In this document: positions 8,503 through 17,228 of the stretch, in pieces | Numbering within the stretch: the first letter of the stretch is position 1 | Layout of the letters: the number at the start of each line of letters is the position of its first letter | NCBI RefSeq assembly: GCF_001590785.1 | Contig: NZ_LTAO01000036.1 | Coordinates: 153,419-217,418, forward strand | Length of the DNA stretch: 64,000 nucleotides | Source of the DNA: Alkalihalobacillus trypoxylicola | GTDB taxonomy: Bacteria > Bacillota > Bacilli > Bacillales > Bacillaceae_D | Reading direction: 5' to 3' | Notes under the pieces: model-generated | Databases searched by the model: none | Told to the model about the DNA's origin: nothing | What the model saw: only the letters and a program-made list of their open reading frames with translations | Made by a program: the position numbers and the translations under genes

Positions 8503-10283
8503 TATTTTTCATCCTCACTTATGAAGTGCTCTATTGTACGCCCTTCATTAATATTTTTAATGATTTCTAAATCGACCTTAGGCTGACGGTCATAAGTTAA
8601 TAACCCATTAATCTCTTGTTCTACATCCGTTAGCTGCGTATAGCAATATCCTTGAACCAGTGGTGATTCTAGCATGGCAGAGGTGACATCATAGTATCTT
8701 TTAATAAAGTCCTGATCGTTTTCTGCGCCAGAGTATCCCCACCCTTCCCACTCACTCTTTTTATAAGCAATTCCTCCAAATTCGGTTACTTGGATCGGGA
8801 CTTGATTATATTGATAGCCAGGTAGATAAATCAAGCGATGTCCTGGAGTAGAGTTTAGGATATGCTCAATCTTACTATAGCGTTTCTTTAAAACATCTTT
8901 ATTGCTTTCATAATCGTGAATGGTGCAAATATCAGATTTCGTATGCTCCCAACCATCATTAGACATTACTAATCGGGTTTCGTCGATTGATTTTGTTAAA
9001 TAATACATCGCTAACGTATGGTCTTGTTGTCTTTTATCTCCTAAAAGCTTAGGCACACCCCAGCTTTCATTTATCGGTACCCAAGCCACAATAGACGGAT
9101 GATTATAATCACGCTCTACTGCTTTTTGCCATTCAGATGTCATTCGTCTAACGGCATCATTTGAATACGTATAAGCATTCGCCATCTCGCCCCAAACTAA
9201 AATACCCAGTTTATCGGCCCAATAATAATAACGCGGATCCTCAATTTTTTGGTGTTTTCTTGCTCCATTAAAACCCATTTCCTTCGTTAACTCTATATCC
9301 CTTTTAATATCTTCATCTGAAGGAGGTGTTAATATACCTTTAGGGAAGTACCCTTGATCAAGCACTAATTTCATATAGTATGGTTTGTTATTTAGCATAA
9401 TAGTGCCATTTTCAATCGATATTTTTCTCATTCCAAAATAGCTATCTACTTCGTCTAAAACTGCCCCATCATCCTGAATTAATGTAAACTTCACATCATA
9501 AAGATTAGGATTTTCTGGACTCCAAAGTCTTCCGGCATCATGAACATGAAAGTCATTTAAGAAGAAGCTACGCGAACCATTGATTGATGATACTTGTAGC
9601 TGATCGGTTAAAACCGGTATTCCATCAAAAGATATATCGATTTGCAGTTGCTGATTATGCTTCAGATTGTTAATTTTATAATCAATCGTAATTTCATCAG
9701 AATCAATATTGGGAGTCATTTTCACCTGTTCTAGATAGCTCTCGTTAAGAGCTTCGATCCAAACTGTCTGCCAAATGCCCGTTGTTCGCGTATAGAAAAT
9801 ACTTTCTGATTGCTCCTTCCAATATTGCTTTCCTCTTGGTTGGTCTAAATCTTTAGAAAGGTCTTCCACACGTACAACAATATGATTTTCTCCCTTTTGA
9901 ACAATATTTGTAATTTCTGCACTAAAAGGAACATGCCCACCTTCATGATACATAACAAATTGTCCATTAACCCATACCCACGTACGATAATCAACCGCAC
10001 CAAAATGTAAAACCATTCTTTTATCTTCCCATTGCTGAGGTAAATCCACAGTACGCTTATACCATACTAAATCATGAAATTCAGTCTCGCCAATTCCACT
10101 TAGTTCACTTTGATAGCTAAAAGGTACCGTAATATTTTTAGTAAAATCTTGAGTCCCATCAAACCAATGATGCTCCATTCCTTGATTAGAATCATCATAT
10201 TCAAAATTCCATTTTCCATTTAAGTTGATCCACTCTTTTCGAACAAATTGTGGTCGTGGATATTCAGAACGCGGTATTAACAT
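8502..10283 (-). CDS. GH2 family beta-glycosidase
   Basis: A 593-residue GH2 enzyme with the usual sugar-binding jelly roll (WINLNGKWNFEYDD, then WYKRTVDLP and WVWVNGQFV), an immunoglobulin-like domain and a TIM barrel. The acid/base is Glu in VPINESWG and the nucleophile is Glu in QVTEFGG. It has no signal peptide. Members include beta-galactosidases, beta-glucuronidases and arabinopyranosidases; coupling with a GH43 enzyme fits trimming of side chains from pectin or arabinoxylan. Start at ATG 10283 follows AAAGGAGAGATCAAG; an upstream in-frame ATG 11 codons earlier has no such site. Confidence 0.9.
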   Translation of the reverse strand: MLIPRSEYPRPQFVRKEWINLNGKWNFEYDDSNQGMEHHWFDGTQDFTKNITVPFSYQSELSGIGETEFHDLVWYKRTVDLPQQWEDKRMVLHFGAVDYRTWVWVNGQFVMYHEGGHVPFSAEITNIVQKGENHIVVRVEDLSKDLDQPRGKQYWKEQSESIFYTRTTGIWQTVWIEALNESYLEQVKMTPNIDSDEITIDYKINNLKHNQQLQIDISFDGIPVLTDQLQVSSINGSRSFFLNDFHVHDAGRLWSPENPNLYDVKFTLIQDDGAVLDEVDSYFGMRKISIENGTIMLNNKPYYMKLVLDQGYFPKGILTPPSDEDIKRDIELTKEMGFNGARKHQKIEDPRYYYWADKLGILVWGEMANAYTYSNDAVRRMTSEWQKAVERDYNHPSIVAWVPINESWGVPKLLGDKRQQDHTLAMYYLTKSIDETRLVMSNDGWEHTKSDICTIHDYESNKDVLKKRYSKIEHILNSTPGHRLIYLPGYQYNQVPIQVTEFGGIAYKKSEWEGWGYSGAENDQDFIKRYYDVTSAMLESPLVQGYCYTQLTDVEQEINGLLTYDRQPKVDLEIIKNINEGRTIEHFISEDEK

Positions 10284-10458
10284 CTTGATCTCTCCTTTTT
10301 TATCTCTATTAAGCACTTTTTTTATAAGTTCATGAAATCATTTAGACGATTATGCTATTTATCTAAAATCATTTATATCACTTTGTCGATTTTTTAAATG
10401 ATTGCGTATACATCTTTATATTCATTTGATTTTATTAAATTAATTAAAAAACCATTGG

Positions 10459-11490
10459 TTATTTTGTAATCGGCCCCTCTTGAACACCTTCACTCGGAAC
10501 GCCGCCTTTGATTTCTGGCCAGCCATCTTCCCAAATAATTCGATCCATCATTAGAGGCCGACGAGTTATACCTCCATCTACCCAAGGGTTATCTGCATCA
10601 ATCGCATGATAGATCATCCAATCCTGACCTGCTTCATCAGTGACCACCGCATTATGACCCGGACCTTTAAATTGATCCCCACCAGCTAAAATAACGGTTC
10701 CACTAGAATATAAAAGATCATTTCCTGATTGATCAAAATAAGGACCCTCTAAAGAATCAGCCTTCCCAACAGCCACTCGATACTCACTAAACTGCCCTTC
10801 ACAGCACGAGCCTTTTGAACCGAAAAAAATGTACTCATCTTCTTTTTTGACGATATAAGGAGCTTCAAAGGAAGTACTAGCAATTTGAAATTTTTCTCCT
10901 ATATAATCGAGCCCATCATCACTTAGCTCAATCCCCCATATTCCATACCAGCTCCCCCAAAACAAATAAGGAGTTCCGTCATCTTCAACAAAGAGCTGAG
11001 GGTCTATGGAGTTATTCACTTCTATCTCTTCACTATCAAATAGCTTTCCCTGGTCTTCAAAAGGCCCAGTCGGAGTATTAGAAACGGCCACTCCAATGGC
11101 AGGATTTGAGTCTCCCCAAGTGGATTGAGAATAATATAAATAATATTTTTCATTATAAAAGGAAATATCTGGCGCCCAAATACCACCATCTTCTTTCCAG
11201 CTAGGCTTTTCGTTAAAAGCGTCACCTACGTATTGCCAATCCACTAAATTTTCCGATTTAACTATTGGCACTATTCTAGGGCCCATCCCATCTCCCCAGT
11301 TATCCTCTGTTCCATAAGCATAATAGAAGCCATCTTCTCCTTTAATAATAGAAGGATCAGCGATAACAGGCTCGAATATGGGATTTTGATATTCTTCGCC
11401 AGATTTTTCTTGATTGAAAAATTGATAAATAAATACTCCGATAAGAACAATAATCAATAATCCAACAATACTCCACCACTTTATTTTCAT
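10459..11490 (-). CDS. Membrane-anchored GH43 endo-arabinanase-like enzyme
   Basis: Residues 5-24 (WWSIVGLLIIVLIGVFIYQF) form an uncleaved signal anchor with no lipobox Cys, so the catalytic part should face outward. The GH43 domain shows VIADPSII (base), NSIDPQLF (pKa tuner) and FEAPYIV (acid), with GPGHNAVV near the end, as in endo-1,5-alpha-arabinanases. At 343 residues it is a single-domain enzyme. It probably releases arabino-oligosaccharides at the cell surface for the divergent ABC importer. Start at ATG 11490 follows AAAAGGGGTGGATTT. A 175-base gap separates it from GH2, so cotranscription is possible but not certain. Confidence 0.88.
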   Translation of the reverse strand: MKIKWWSIVGLLIIVLIGVFIYQFFNQEKSGEEYQNPIFEPVIADPSIIKGEDGFYYAYGTEDNWGDGMGPRIVPIVKSENLVDWQYVGDAFNEKPSWKEDGGIWAPDISFYNEKYYLYYSQSTWGDSNPAIGVAVSNTPTGPFEDQGKLFDSEEIEVNNSIDPQLFVEDDGTPYLFWGSWYGIWGIELSDDGLDYIGEKFQIASTSFEAPYIVKKEDEYIFFGSKGSCCEGQFSEYRVAVGKADSLEGPYFDQSGNDLLYSSGTVILAGGDQFKGPGHNAVVTDEAGQDWMIYHAIDADNPWVDGGITRRPLMMDRIIWEDGWPEIKGGVPSEGVQEGPITK

Positions 11491-11511
11491 AAATCCACCC
11501 CTTTTCCTGAT

Positions 11512-11532
11512 AGTAAATAAAATTAATTTACT
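11512..11532. promoter_or_regulatory. Inverted repeat upstream of the arabinanase gene
   Basis: AGTAAAT and ATTTACT half-sites are separated by seven A/T bases, 22 bases upstream of the arabinanase start codon. A related AGTAAATTAATTTA lies at 11754 on the other side of the divergent region. Pairing of similar sites next to both divergent promoters suggests one shared regulator; which one is unknown. Confidence 0.4.
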
Positions 11533-11753
11533 TACTCTTATGAGAAAGTATAACAAACAACCCAAGGAACTGTTAAGTTAATTTTTTATCTTTGTTTTTT
11601 TAAAGTCTATTAAAACCATTAAATAACACTATTAAATCAAGGTATTTATCACTTTTATTTTTCTTTATTTTTTTGTAAACGGATTCATTTTTAGTGTTTT
11701 TCGAAGAATTTAGGTTGAATATTATAAAAAGTTCGTGTACGATAATCCCATAA

Positions 11754-11767
11754 AGTAAATTAATTTA
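11754..11767. promoter_or_regulatory. Second AGTAAATTAATTTA site in the divergent region
   Basis: Shares 14 bases of pattern with the repeat next to the arabinanase start and is followed by AATAAATTACTTTT, which gives partial dyad symmetry. It is 143 bases upstream of the binding-protein gene. Confidence 0.35.
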
Positions 11768-11835
11768 ATAAATTACTTTTGGATAAAATGATATTGCTAG
11801 TTAAATACTAAACAATCCTTTTTTTTATGTGATTA

Positions 11836-11849
11836 TGTAAGTGTTTACA
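11836..11849 (+). promoter_or_regulatory. cre box overlapping a promoter -35 of the ABC importer
   Basis: TGTAAGTGTTTACA matches 13 of 14 positions of the CcpA box TGWAANCGNTNWCA. Its last six bases, TTTACA, are also a plausible -35, with ATGATA 17 bases further on at 11867-11872 as a weak -10. CcpA bound here would block transcription when a better sugar is present. Confidence 0.65.
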
Positions 11850-11910
11850 ATTCTTAGGGAGCTAGAATGATATTTTCATTCTTCCATAATAAATGTTAGG
11901 GGGAACTAAA

Positions 11911-13224
11911 ATGAAAAGAAGAAATATATTTTTCCTTTCTCTATTCGCCATTCTTACTACTGTTTTTATGACAGCTTGTGGTGGTAACGAGAATGAAGGA
12001 AATAATACGGGGGAAAGTGAACAAGAAATACCAGGAGATGTTGATGTTGAAGCAGCAGAAATTGTTTTGGATTTTTGGAATGGCTTCACAGGTCCAGATG
12101 GACAGGAAATCGCGAAAATTATTGCTGATTTTAACGAATTGAATGAGGGCGAAATTGCTATTCGTACTCAAACAATGCCATGGGACAATTTCTATGACCA
12201 ATACAGAACCGTTGTTGTAAACGGAGAAGCACCTGATGTTGCTATTATGGCATTAGATCGTATCGCTGGATTCGCTCAGCATGACTTATTGACTCCTTTA
12301 GATGATTTAGCGAAAGACATTGGATTAGTAGAAGAAGATTTTATTCCTGAAGTTTGGAAAGCTGGAGAATTTGAAGGAAGTAGATATGGAATTCCTTTAG
12401 ACATTCACCCTTTAACACTTTTCTATAATGTTGATTTATTAGAAGAAGCTGGCTATACAGAACCACCTAAAGATTATGATGAACTATTAGAAATGTCATT
12501 AGCCGTTCAAGAAAATACCGATGCTTGGGGAATCGCTATGCCAGTATTTTGGCCAAGTAATATGATTTTTCATACTTCCCTCTACTCTCATGGTGGTACA
12601 TCTGTAAGTGAAGAAGACGGAATTACTCCATTATTTAATTCACCTGAGGGTGTTGAAGCTTTACAAAAGATGGTCGATCTTGTTTATACTCATGAAGTTT
12701 CTCCTTCTGATGTTCAAGCAGATGGTGAGGTTACATTATTCCGTCAAGGAAATAGCGCCTTTCATTTAAATGGCATTTGGATGATTGCTGGATTTGAAGA
12801 ACAAGAAGGATTAAATTTTGCTACAGCTCCTGTTCCGGCATTTGGTGATGAGCAGGTAGTATGGGCTGGCTCTCATAACTTTGTTATTCCAACACAGCAG
12901 GATGAAGATCCGGAACGATTAGAAGCATCTATGAAATTCATTCAATATGTAACTGAAAACAGCATTCAATGGGTATCTGCTGGTCAAGTTCCTGCAACAT
13001 ATAGCGTGTTAGAAAGTGATGAATTTAAAGAATTAGAGCACCAGTATAATGCTTCTCAACAAACATTTGCTTTCCCACCAACCTCTCCGTTTTTTGGTGA
13101 TGCATGGGGACCAACCGGGCCGGCAGTCGATGAAGCGATGCTTGGACAATTAACTCCTGAAGAAGCTCTTGAAAGAGCTGAAAAAGAAGGAGAAGCTAAT
13201 GCTCGGGAAGCTTCTGGTCAATAA
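11911..13224 (+). CDS. Sugar ABC transporter substrate-binding lipoprotein
   Basis: A type 1 extracellular solute-binding protein of 437 residues. It has a lipoprotein signal ending in FMTAC, with Cys23 as the lipidation site, then an acidic linker and the mature domain beginning LDFWNGFTGPDG. The family captures oligosaccharides outside the membrane and hands them to the permease pair that follows. Start at ATG 11911 is preceded by TTAGGGGGAACTAAA; the earlier in-frame ATG overlaps that site. No ATPase gene is in the operon, so a shared MsmX-type ATPase elsewhere would be needed, as known for Bacillus importers of this class. Substrate is probably arabino- or xylo-oligosaccharide by context. 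Confidence 0.9.
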   Translation: MKRRNIFFLSLFAILTTVFMTACGGNENEGNNTGESEQEIPGDVDVEAAEIVLDFWNGFTGPDGQEIAKIIADFNELNEGEIAIRTQTMPWDNFYDQYRTVVVNGEAPDVAIMALDRIAGFAQHDLLTPLDDLAKDIGLVEEDFIPEVWKAGEFEGSRYGIPLDIHPLTLFYNVDLLEEAGYTEPPKDYDELLEMSLAVQENTDAWGIAMPVFWPSNMIFHTSLYSHGGTSVSEEDGITPLFNSPEGVEALQKMVDLVYTHEVSPSDVQADGEVTLFRQGNSAFHLNGIWMIAGFEEQEGLNFATAPVPAFGDEQVVWAGSHNFVIPTQQDEDPERLEASMKFIQYVTENSIQWVSAGQVPATYSVLESDEFKELEHQYNASQQTFAFPPTSPFFGDAWGPTGPAVDEAMLGQLTPEEALERAEKEGEANAREASGQ

Positions 13225-13269
13225 ATAAAGAATTTGCACTTGTTTCATCATAAGAAAACCTTTTAGGAC

Positions 13270-13293
13270 GAGGAGAGGGCAAAGCCCCTCCTT
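13270..13293 (+). promoter_or_regulatory. Stem-loop between binding protein and permease genes
   Basis: GAGGAGAGGGC and GCCCCTCCTT pair around a three-base loop, with no T-run. Such hairpins after the binding-protein gene commonly protect the upstream message or limit read-through, giving more binding protein than permease. The role here is inferred from position. Confidence 0.6.
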
Positions 13294-13317
13294 ATTCATA
13301 TACAAGGAGAGTATAAA

Positions 13318-14253
13318 ATGAGCGATGTTATCAAAAACAACCAAACCTCTCATTCAATAAAATCAAAGAAAAAGTGGAAAGAGAAATTAACTCCGATACT
13401 TTTTATAGGACCTCATTTAATCTTTTTTATCATCTTTTTAGCTTATCCAACTTTTTATGGTTTTGTGATTAGCTTTAATAATTGGAATTTCTTCACCGAC
13501 ATGGAGTTTGTTGGCCTTCAGAATTATGCCAATATCCTCTGGAACACAGATAGTCTTTATTTTGACTACTTTTGGTCAGCCTTTCAGGCAACATTAACAT
13601 TCGTGGTATTATCTGTCCCATTTTTAATTATCGTGCCACTATTTTTAGCTATTGGTATTCATGCACGCCCATTCGGACATAACTTTTTCCGTGCTTTATT
13701 TTATGCTCCAAGTCTACTTTCTGTTGTAACAGTCGTCCTAATCTGGATTTGGTTATTAGATACGAACGCTGGAATTGTGAATTATTATCTAGGCATGGTA
13801 GGACTGGACAATATCCCTTGGTTAACTAGAGTTCCATGGGTCTGGGTATCTTTAGTCTTGATGACTATTTGGTGGACTATTGGAACCAATATGATTTTAA
13901 TTCTTGCTGGTCTAGGTGATATTCCTGATCAATTATATGAAGCTGCCAAAATCGATGGAGCCAATAAATTCAAACAATTTATACATGTGACACTGCCAGG
14001 ACTTAAAGGTCCCTTAGCCTTTGTGTTAGTCATGACAACTCTCGCCTCCTTTAATGTCATGGCGCAGCCTCAATTGGCTACAGGTGGAGGACCTGGTTAT
14101 GACACGAGAGTTCTGATTCTTTATATTTATGAAGTTGGATTTACTGGAGGTAATCCAAGAGCTGGATTAGCAGCAGCCCTGTCCGTTGTATTAGGTATGA
14201 TTTTACTTTGTATTAGCCTTATACAATTCAAATTGATGACAAAAGAGAAATAG
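13318..14253 (+). CDS. Sugar ABC transporter permease (MalF/UgpA type)
   Basis: A 311-residue inner-membrane protein with six predicted helices, the first at LTPILFIGPHLIFFIIFLAY. The cytoplasmic EAA loop that docks the ATPase reads EAAKIDGANKFKQFIHVTLPGL. AAGGAGAGTATAAA precedes the ATG. It forms a heterodimer with the next gene product, 15 bases downstream. Confidence 0.93.
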   Translation: MSDVIKNNQTSHSIKSKKKWKEKLTPILFIGPHLIFFIIFLAYPTFYGFVISFNNWNFFTDMEFVGLQNYANILWNTDSLYFDYFWSAFQATLTFVVLSVPFLIIVPLFLAIGIHARPFGHNFFRALFYAPSLLSVVTVVLIWIWLLDTNAGIVNYYLGMVGLDNIPWLTRVPWVWVSLVLMTIWWTIGTNMILILAGLGDIPDQLYEAAKIDGANKFKQFIHVTLPGLKGPLAFVLVMTTLASFNVMAQPQLATGGGPGYDTRVLILYIYEVGFTGGNPRAGLAAALSVVLGMILLCISLIQFKLMTKEK

Positions 14254-14268
14254 ATTGGAGGAATATCC

Positions 14269-15102
14269 ATGGCTCTAGGAGATAAATCATCTAAATGGTC
14301 AAGTTTTATATTTTTAAGCATTATGGCTTTATTTTGGGTCTTGCCTTTATTATGGGTTCTATCTACCTCTCTGAAACCAGAAAGCCAAGCCATCTCATGG
14401 CCTATTCGCTGGATACCGGAGACCCTTACTTTTCAAAATTATATCGATGTATTCGCAAGACAGGATGTGCCGATTTTACGTTGGTTTTGGAATAGCTTTT
14501 TTATTGCAACCATTCATACAGCATTAATATTATTATTAAACTCAATGGCCGCTTACGCCTTTGCCCGCCTTAAATTTAAGGGAAGAGATTTATTATTTTG
14601 GAGTTTAATGGCTACGATGATGATACCACCTGTTATGAATTTAGTGCCTTTATACGGAATGATTAGTGATATAGGTTGGGTTAATAACTATTCAGCTATG
14701 ATATTCCCTGGCCTAGGTAGTGTGTTTGGAATATTTTTATTGCGCCAGTTTTTTATAGGCATTCCTTTTGAGCTTGAGGAGGCCGCAAGAATAGATGGTG
14801 CTTCATCATTCTTTATTTATCGGAAAATTATTATACCACTTGCAAAGCCTTCCTTAGTGGTACTGGCGCTATTTACTTTTATGGGGAATTGGAATGATTA
14901 TTTATGGCCTTTAATTGTTACGACAAGTACAGACATGAGAACATTACCAGTCGGATTAGCGATTATGCAAGGACAATTCAATATCCAATTCGCTAAATTA
15001 ATGGCTGCAACGATATTCTCAGCATTGCCTGTTATTATCCTATTCTTATTTGCACAAAAGTTTATTGTAAAAGGCATCGCTCTAACTGGGATTAAAGGAT
15101 AA
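14269..15102 (+). CDS. Sugar ABC transporter permease (MalG/UgpE type)
   Basis: A 277-residue partner permease with six helices. It begins with the typical first helix and LKPESQA, and has the EAA loop EEAARIDGASSFFIYRKIIIPL. The C-terminus ending FIVKGIALTGIKG is the usual end of this family. TTGGAGGAATATCC precedes the start. The gene runs directly into the YesL-type gene five bases later. Confidence 0.93.
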   Translation: MALGDKSSKWSSFIFLSIMALFWVLPLLWVLSTSLKPESQAISWPIRWIPETLTFQNYIDVFARQDVPILRWFWNSFFIATIHTALILLLNSMAAYAFARLKFKGRDLLFWSLMATMMIPPVMNLVPLYGMISDIGWVNNYSAMIFPGLGSVFGIFLLRQFFIGIPFELEEAARIDGASSFFIYRKIIIPLAKPSLVVLALFTFMGNWNDYLWPLIVTTSTDMRTLPVGLAIMQGQFNIQFAKLMAATIFSALPVIILFLFAQKFIVKGIALTGIKG

Positions 15103-15107
15103 TCACT

Positions 15108-15767
15108 ATGAAAAATGCCATGACCGTTTTTAATCGCTCCCTTTATGATAGCTATCAAATGCTAGGTACGATGATTTGGGCCACCTTTTTTTGGTGGCTT
15201 TGTGTTCTCCCTATCTTTACTATCGGACCCGCCACACTCGCTCTTGTTTCTATCATTCAACAATCTTCAAGAGGAGCGGCGGTATCACCGAGGGATTTTT
15301 GGGCGAGCCTTCGAAGTCATTTTACATTCGGTACGAAATTATTAGTATTACACGTTCTTATCATCTTCCCAGGAGTTGTATACTTTCTTACATTAATAAG
15401 TATGGGTCACTTCCTAAGTTATGTTATAGCCATCCTACTACTATTCGGTATCGTTATGTGGCACTGTTTAATGATGTATATCATTCCACTTTCTCTAGAG
15501 CAAGATGAAAAAAGATTTACGATTCTCTTTAAACGGGCATTTAAGCTATTCGTAGAACATTTCCTTTTCACGATGAATATCGTTCTTTATATGGTGTTCA
15601 TCAGTATTATTTGTTCCATCATAACCATCGCCTTAATTATTTGGGCTGGAATAATAGCTTTTCTAGCCTACAATGCTCTTCGCTACCTACTCAATCAGTA
15701 CGAGCCCGAGCATTATTCCTTCGAGCTTGAGACAAATTGGAGAGGCATTTGGAGGCCTTGGAAATAA
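15108..15767 (+). CDS. YesL-like DUF624 membrane protein
   Basis: This 219-residue protein has about five hydrophobic helices and the DUF624 features WATFFWWLCVLPIFTIGPAT near the start and RYLLNQYE near the end. DUF624 genes, including B. subtilis yesL in the rhamnogalacturonan cluster, sit in operons of sugar ABC importers that lack their own ATPase. Their job is not established; an accessory role in the importer is the common guess. It is the last gene of this operon, followed by a 200-base gap before the ROK gene. Confidence 0.85.
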   Translation: MKNAMTVFNRSLYDSYQMLGTMIWATFFWWLCVLPIFTIGPATLALVSIIQQSSRGAAVSPRDFWASLRSHFTFGTKLLVLHVLIIFPGVVYFLTLISMGHFLSYVIAILLLFGIVMWHCLMMYIIPLSLEQDEKRFTILFKRAFKLFVEHFLFTMNIVLYMVFISIICSIITIALIIWAGIIAFLAYNALRYLLNQYEPEHYSFELETNWRGIWRPWK

Positions 15768-15887
15768 AATCATTTTTCCTTTTCTATAAAATAAAGAAGC
15801 AGGCTTACCATATTAAACGAATTATTTCAAAAATGTATTTACTTGTAGGAGGATTATAGACAACACTCTTTCACAAGTAATATGATA

Positions 15888-15903
15888 TAGTTAGTACTAA
15901 CTA
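15888..15903. promoter_or_regulatory. Perfect 16-base palindrome upstream of the ROK repressor
   Basis: TAGTTAGTACTAACTA is perfectly self-complementary and lies 66 bases upstream of the regulator start. ROK repressors of the XylR type often bind such palindromes in their own promoter. I did not find another copy of this exact site by eye in the cluster. Confidence 0.5.
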
Positions 15904-15969
15904 GAAGAATATAGGATTTCTAAGCATAATTTTTATAGATTTTTAAACAAATAAAAGGCGGATGGAAAT

Positions 15970-17184
15970 ATGGTCTACACTACTGGTAGCTTTGAAGGAA
16001 TGAAATCATTAAATCAATCAACCATTTTAAATGTAATTCATAATCAAGGACCCATTTCACGAGCTAATATTGCAAAGCTTACCAAATTAACTCCACCAAC
16101 TGTTGGCGGTTTAGTGAATGAATTAATCGATAGAAACCTTGTTATAGAAGAGGAAGCTCTACAAACAAATGGTGGTGGCAGAAGACCTATTATGTTAAGT
16201 ATTAATTATTCTGCCTATTATATTGTAGGAGTGTATGCTGCGGCTGAAATTATTCGTGTCGTTCTATCTAAATTAAATGGTGAAATTATCTTTGATTATG
16301 TGCAAAAATTAGCAACTCTTCCAAAAGAAGAGGAATTTATTGAAATGATAAAAGAAAACATTTCTTATGTGTTAGAAGAAAAAGAAGTCGATAAAAAACA
16401 AGTCTTTGGTATCGGCGTGGCTATGCACGGACTTGTTGATCCTGATAAAGGAATCGCGATTTTCGCCCCTCATCTACAGCTAAGGAATTTACCTTTAAAG
16501 GAAATATTAGAGAAGCAATTTGATATACCTGTTATGATAGAAAATGATGTTAGAGCTTTAGCTTTAGCTGAAAATTGGTTTGGACAAGGACAAGGTATCT
16601 CCGATTTTATCTGTATTAGTGTAGGTAGAGGTATTGGCTCTGGAATCGTTCTTAATAGCGAGGTATACAAGAGCTCATTCAATACCGCTGGTGAAATCGG
16701 ACATACCGTTGTTGATATAAATGGACCTAAATGTCACTGCGGTAACAACGGTTGTTTAGAGGCCTGCGCTTCTGAGACCGCTATCTTAGATCGTTTAGAT
16801 GAAGAATTAAAACTAGATCAAGATTCTATCCTAAAGAATCGTCTTGAAAATAATAGACAAGAGCTTTCTATTGATCTACTTTTTAAAGCGGCTCGAGAAG
16901 GCGATGCATTAACGATTAAGATACTTGAGGAGTCTGGAAAATCATTAGGTATTGCGACTGCCAATATGATTAATCTTTTAAAGCCTTCCAAAATTATTTT
17001 AGAAGGTCAAATCTTTAAAGATGATTTTGTTTTTAACCCTTTACAACAAATGATTGAACAATATTCTCTAAAAGGTGCACAGGAAGAGATACAAATTGTT
17101 CGCTCAGAACTAGGAAAAAAAGGGATGGTATTAGGTGCTGTCACTTTATTCATAAATAAATTGTTTATGCCCGGTGGCTTATAA
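15970..17184 (+). CDS. ROK-family (XylR-type) transcriptional repressor
   Basis: A 404-residue regulator with an N-terminal winged helix-turn-helix (PISRANIAKLTKLTPPTVGG, residues about 27-50) and a C-terminal ROK sugar-kinase-like domain. The ROK part has GIGVAMHGLVD, ENDVRALALAE and the zinc motif with CHCGNNGCLEA. Such repressors leave DNA when they bind a sugar, commonly xylose, glucose or an oligosaccharide. Position after the importer suggests that it controls the arabinan/xylan genes. AAGGCGGATGGAAAT precedes the ATG. Confidence 0.9.
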   Translation: MVYTTGSFEGMKSLNQSTILNVIHNQGPISRANIAKLTKLTPPTVGGLVNELIDRNLVIEEEALQTNGGGRRPIMLSINYSAYYIVGVYAAAEIIRVVLSKLNGEIIFDYVQKLATLPKEEEFIEMIKENISYVLEEKEVDKKQVFGIGVAMHGLVDPDKGIAIFAPHLQLRNLPLKEILEKQFDIPVMIENDVRALALAENWFGQGQGISDFICISVGRGIGSGIVLNSEVYKSSFNTAGEIGHTVVDINGPKCHCGNNGCLEACASETAILDRLDEELKLDQDSILKNRLENNRQELSIDLLFKAAREGDALTIKILEESGKSLGIATANMINLLKPSKIILEGQIFKDDFVFNPLQQMIEQYSLKGAQEEIQIVRSELGKKGMVLGAVTLFINKLFMPGGL

Positions 17185-17186
17185 AA

Positions 17187-17219
17187 AAAACTCTCATCTT
17201 CAAAATGGATGAGAGTTTT
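17187..17219. terminator. Bidirectional terminator between ROK and dehydrogenase genes
   Basis: AAAACTCTCATC and GATGAGAGTTTT form a perfect 12-base-pair stem with a nine-base loop, with A-run and T-run on either side. It sits between two convergent stop codons. Confidence 0.9.
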
Positions 17220-17228
17220 CTATTTCTA

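Noticed and set aside
10399..10412. cre box upstream of the GH2 gene
   Set aside because: Only 11 of 14 positions match and the essential AA is missing.
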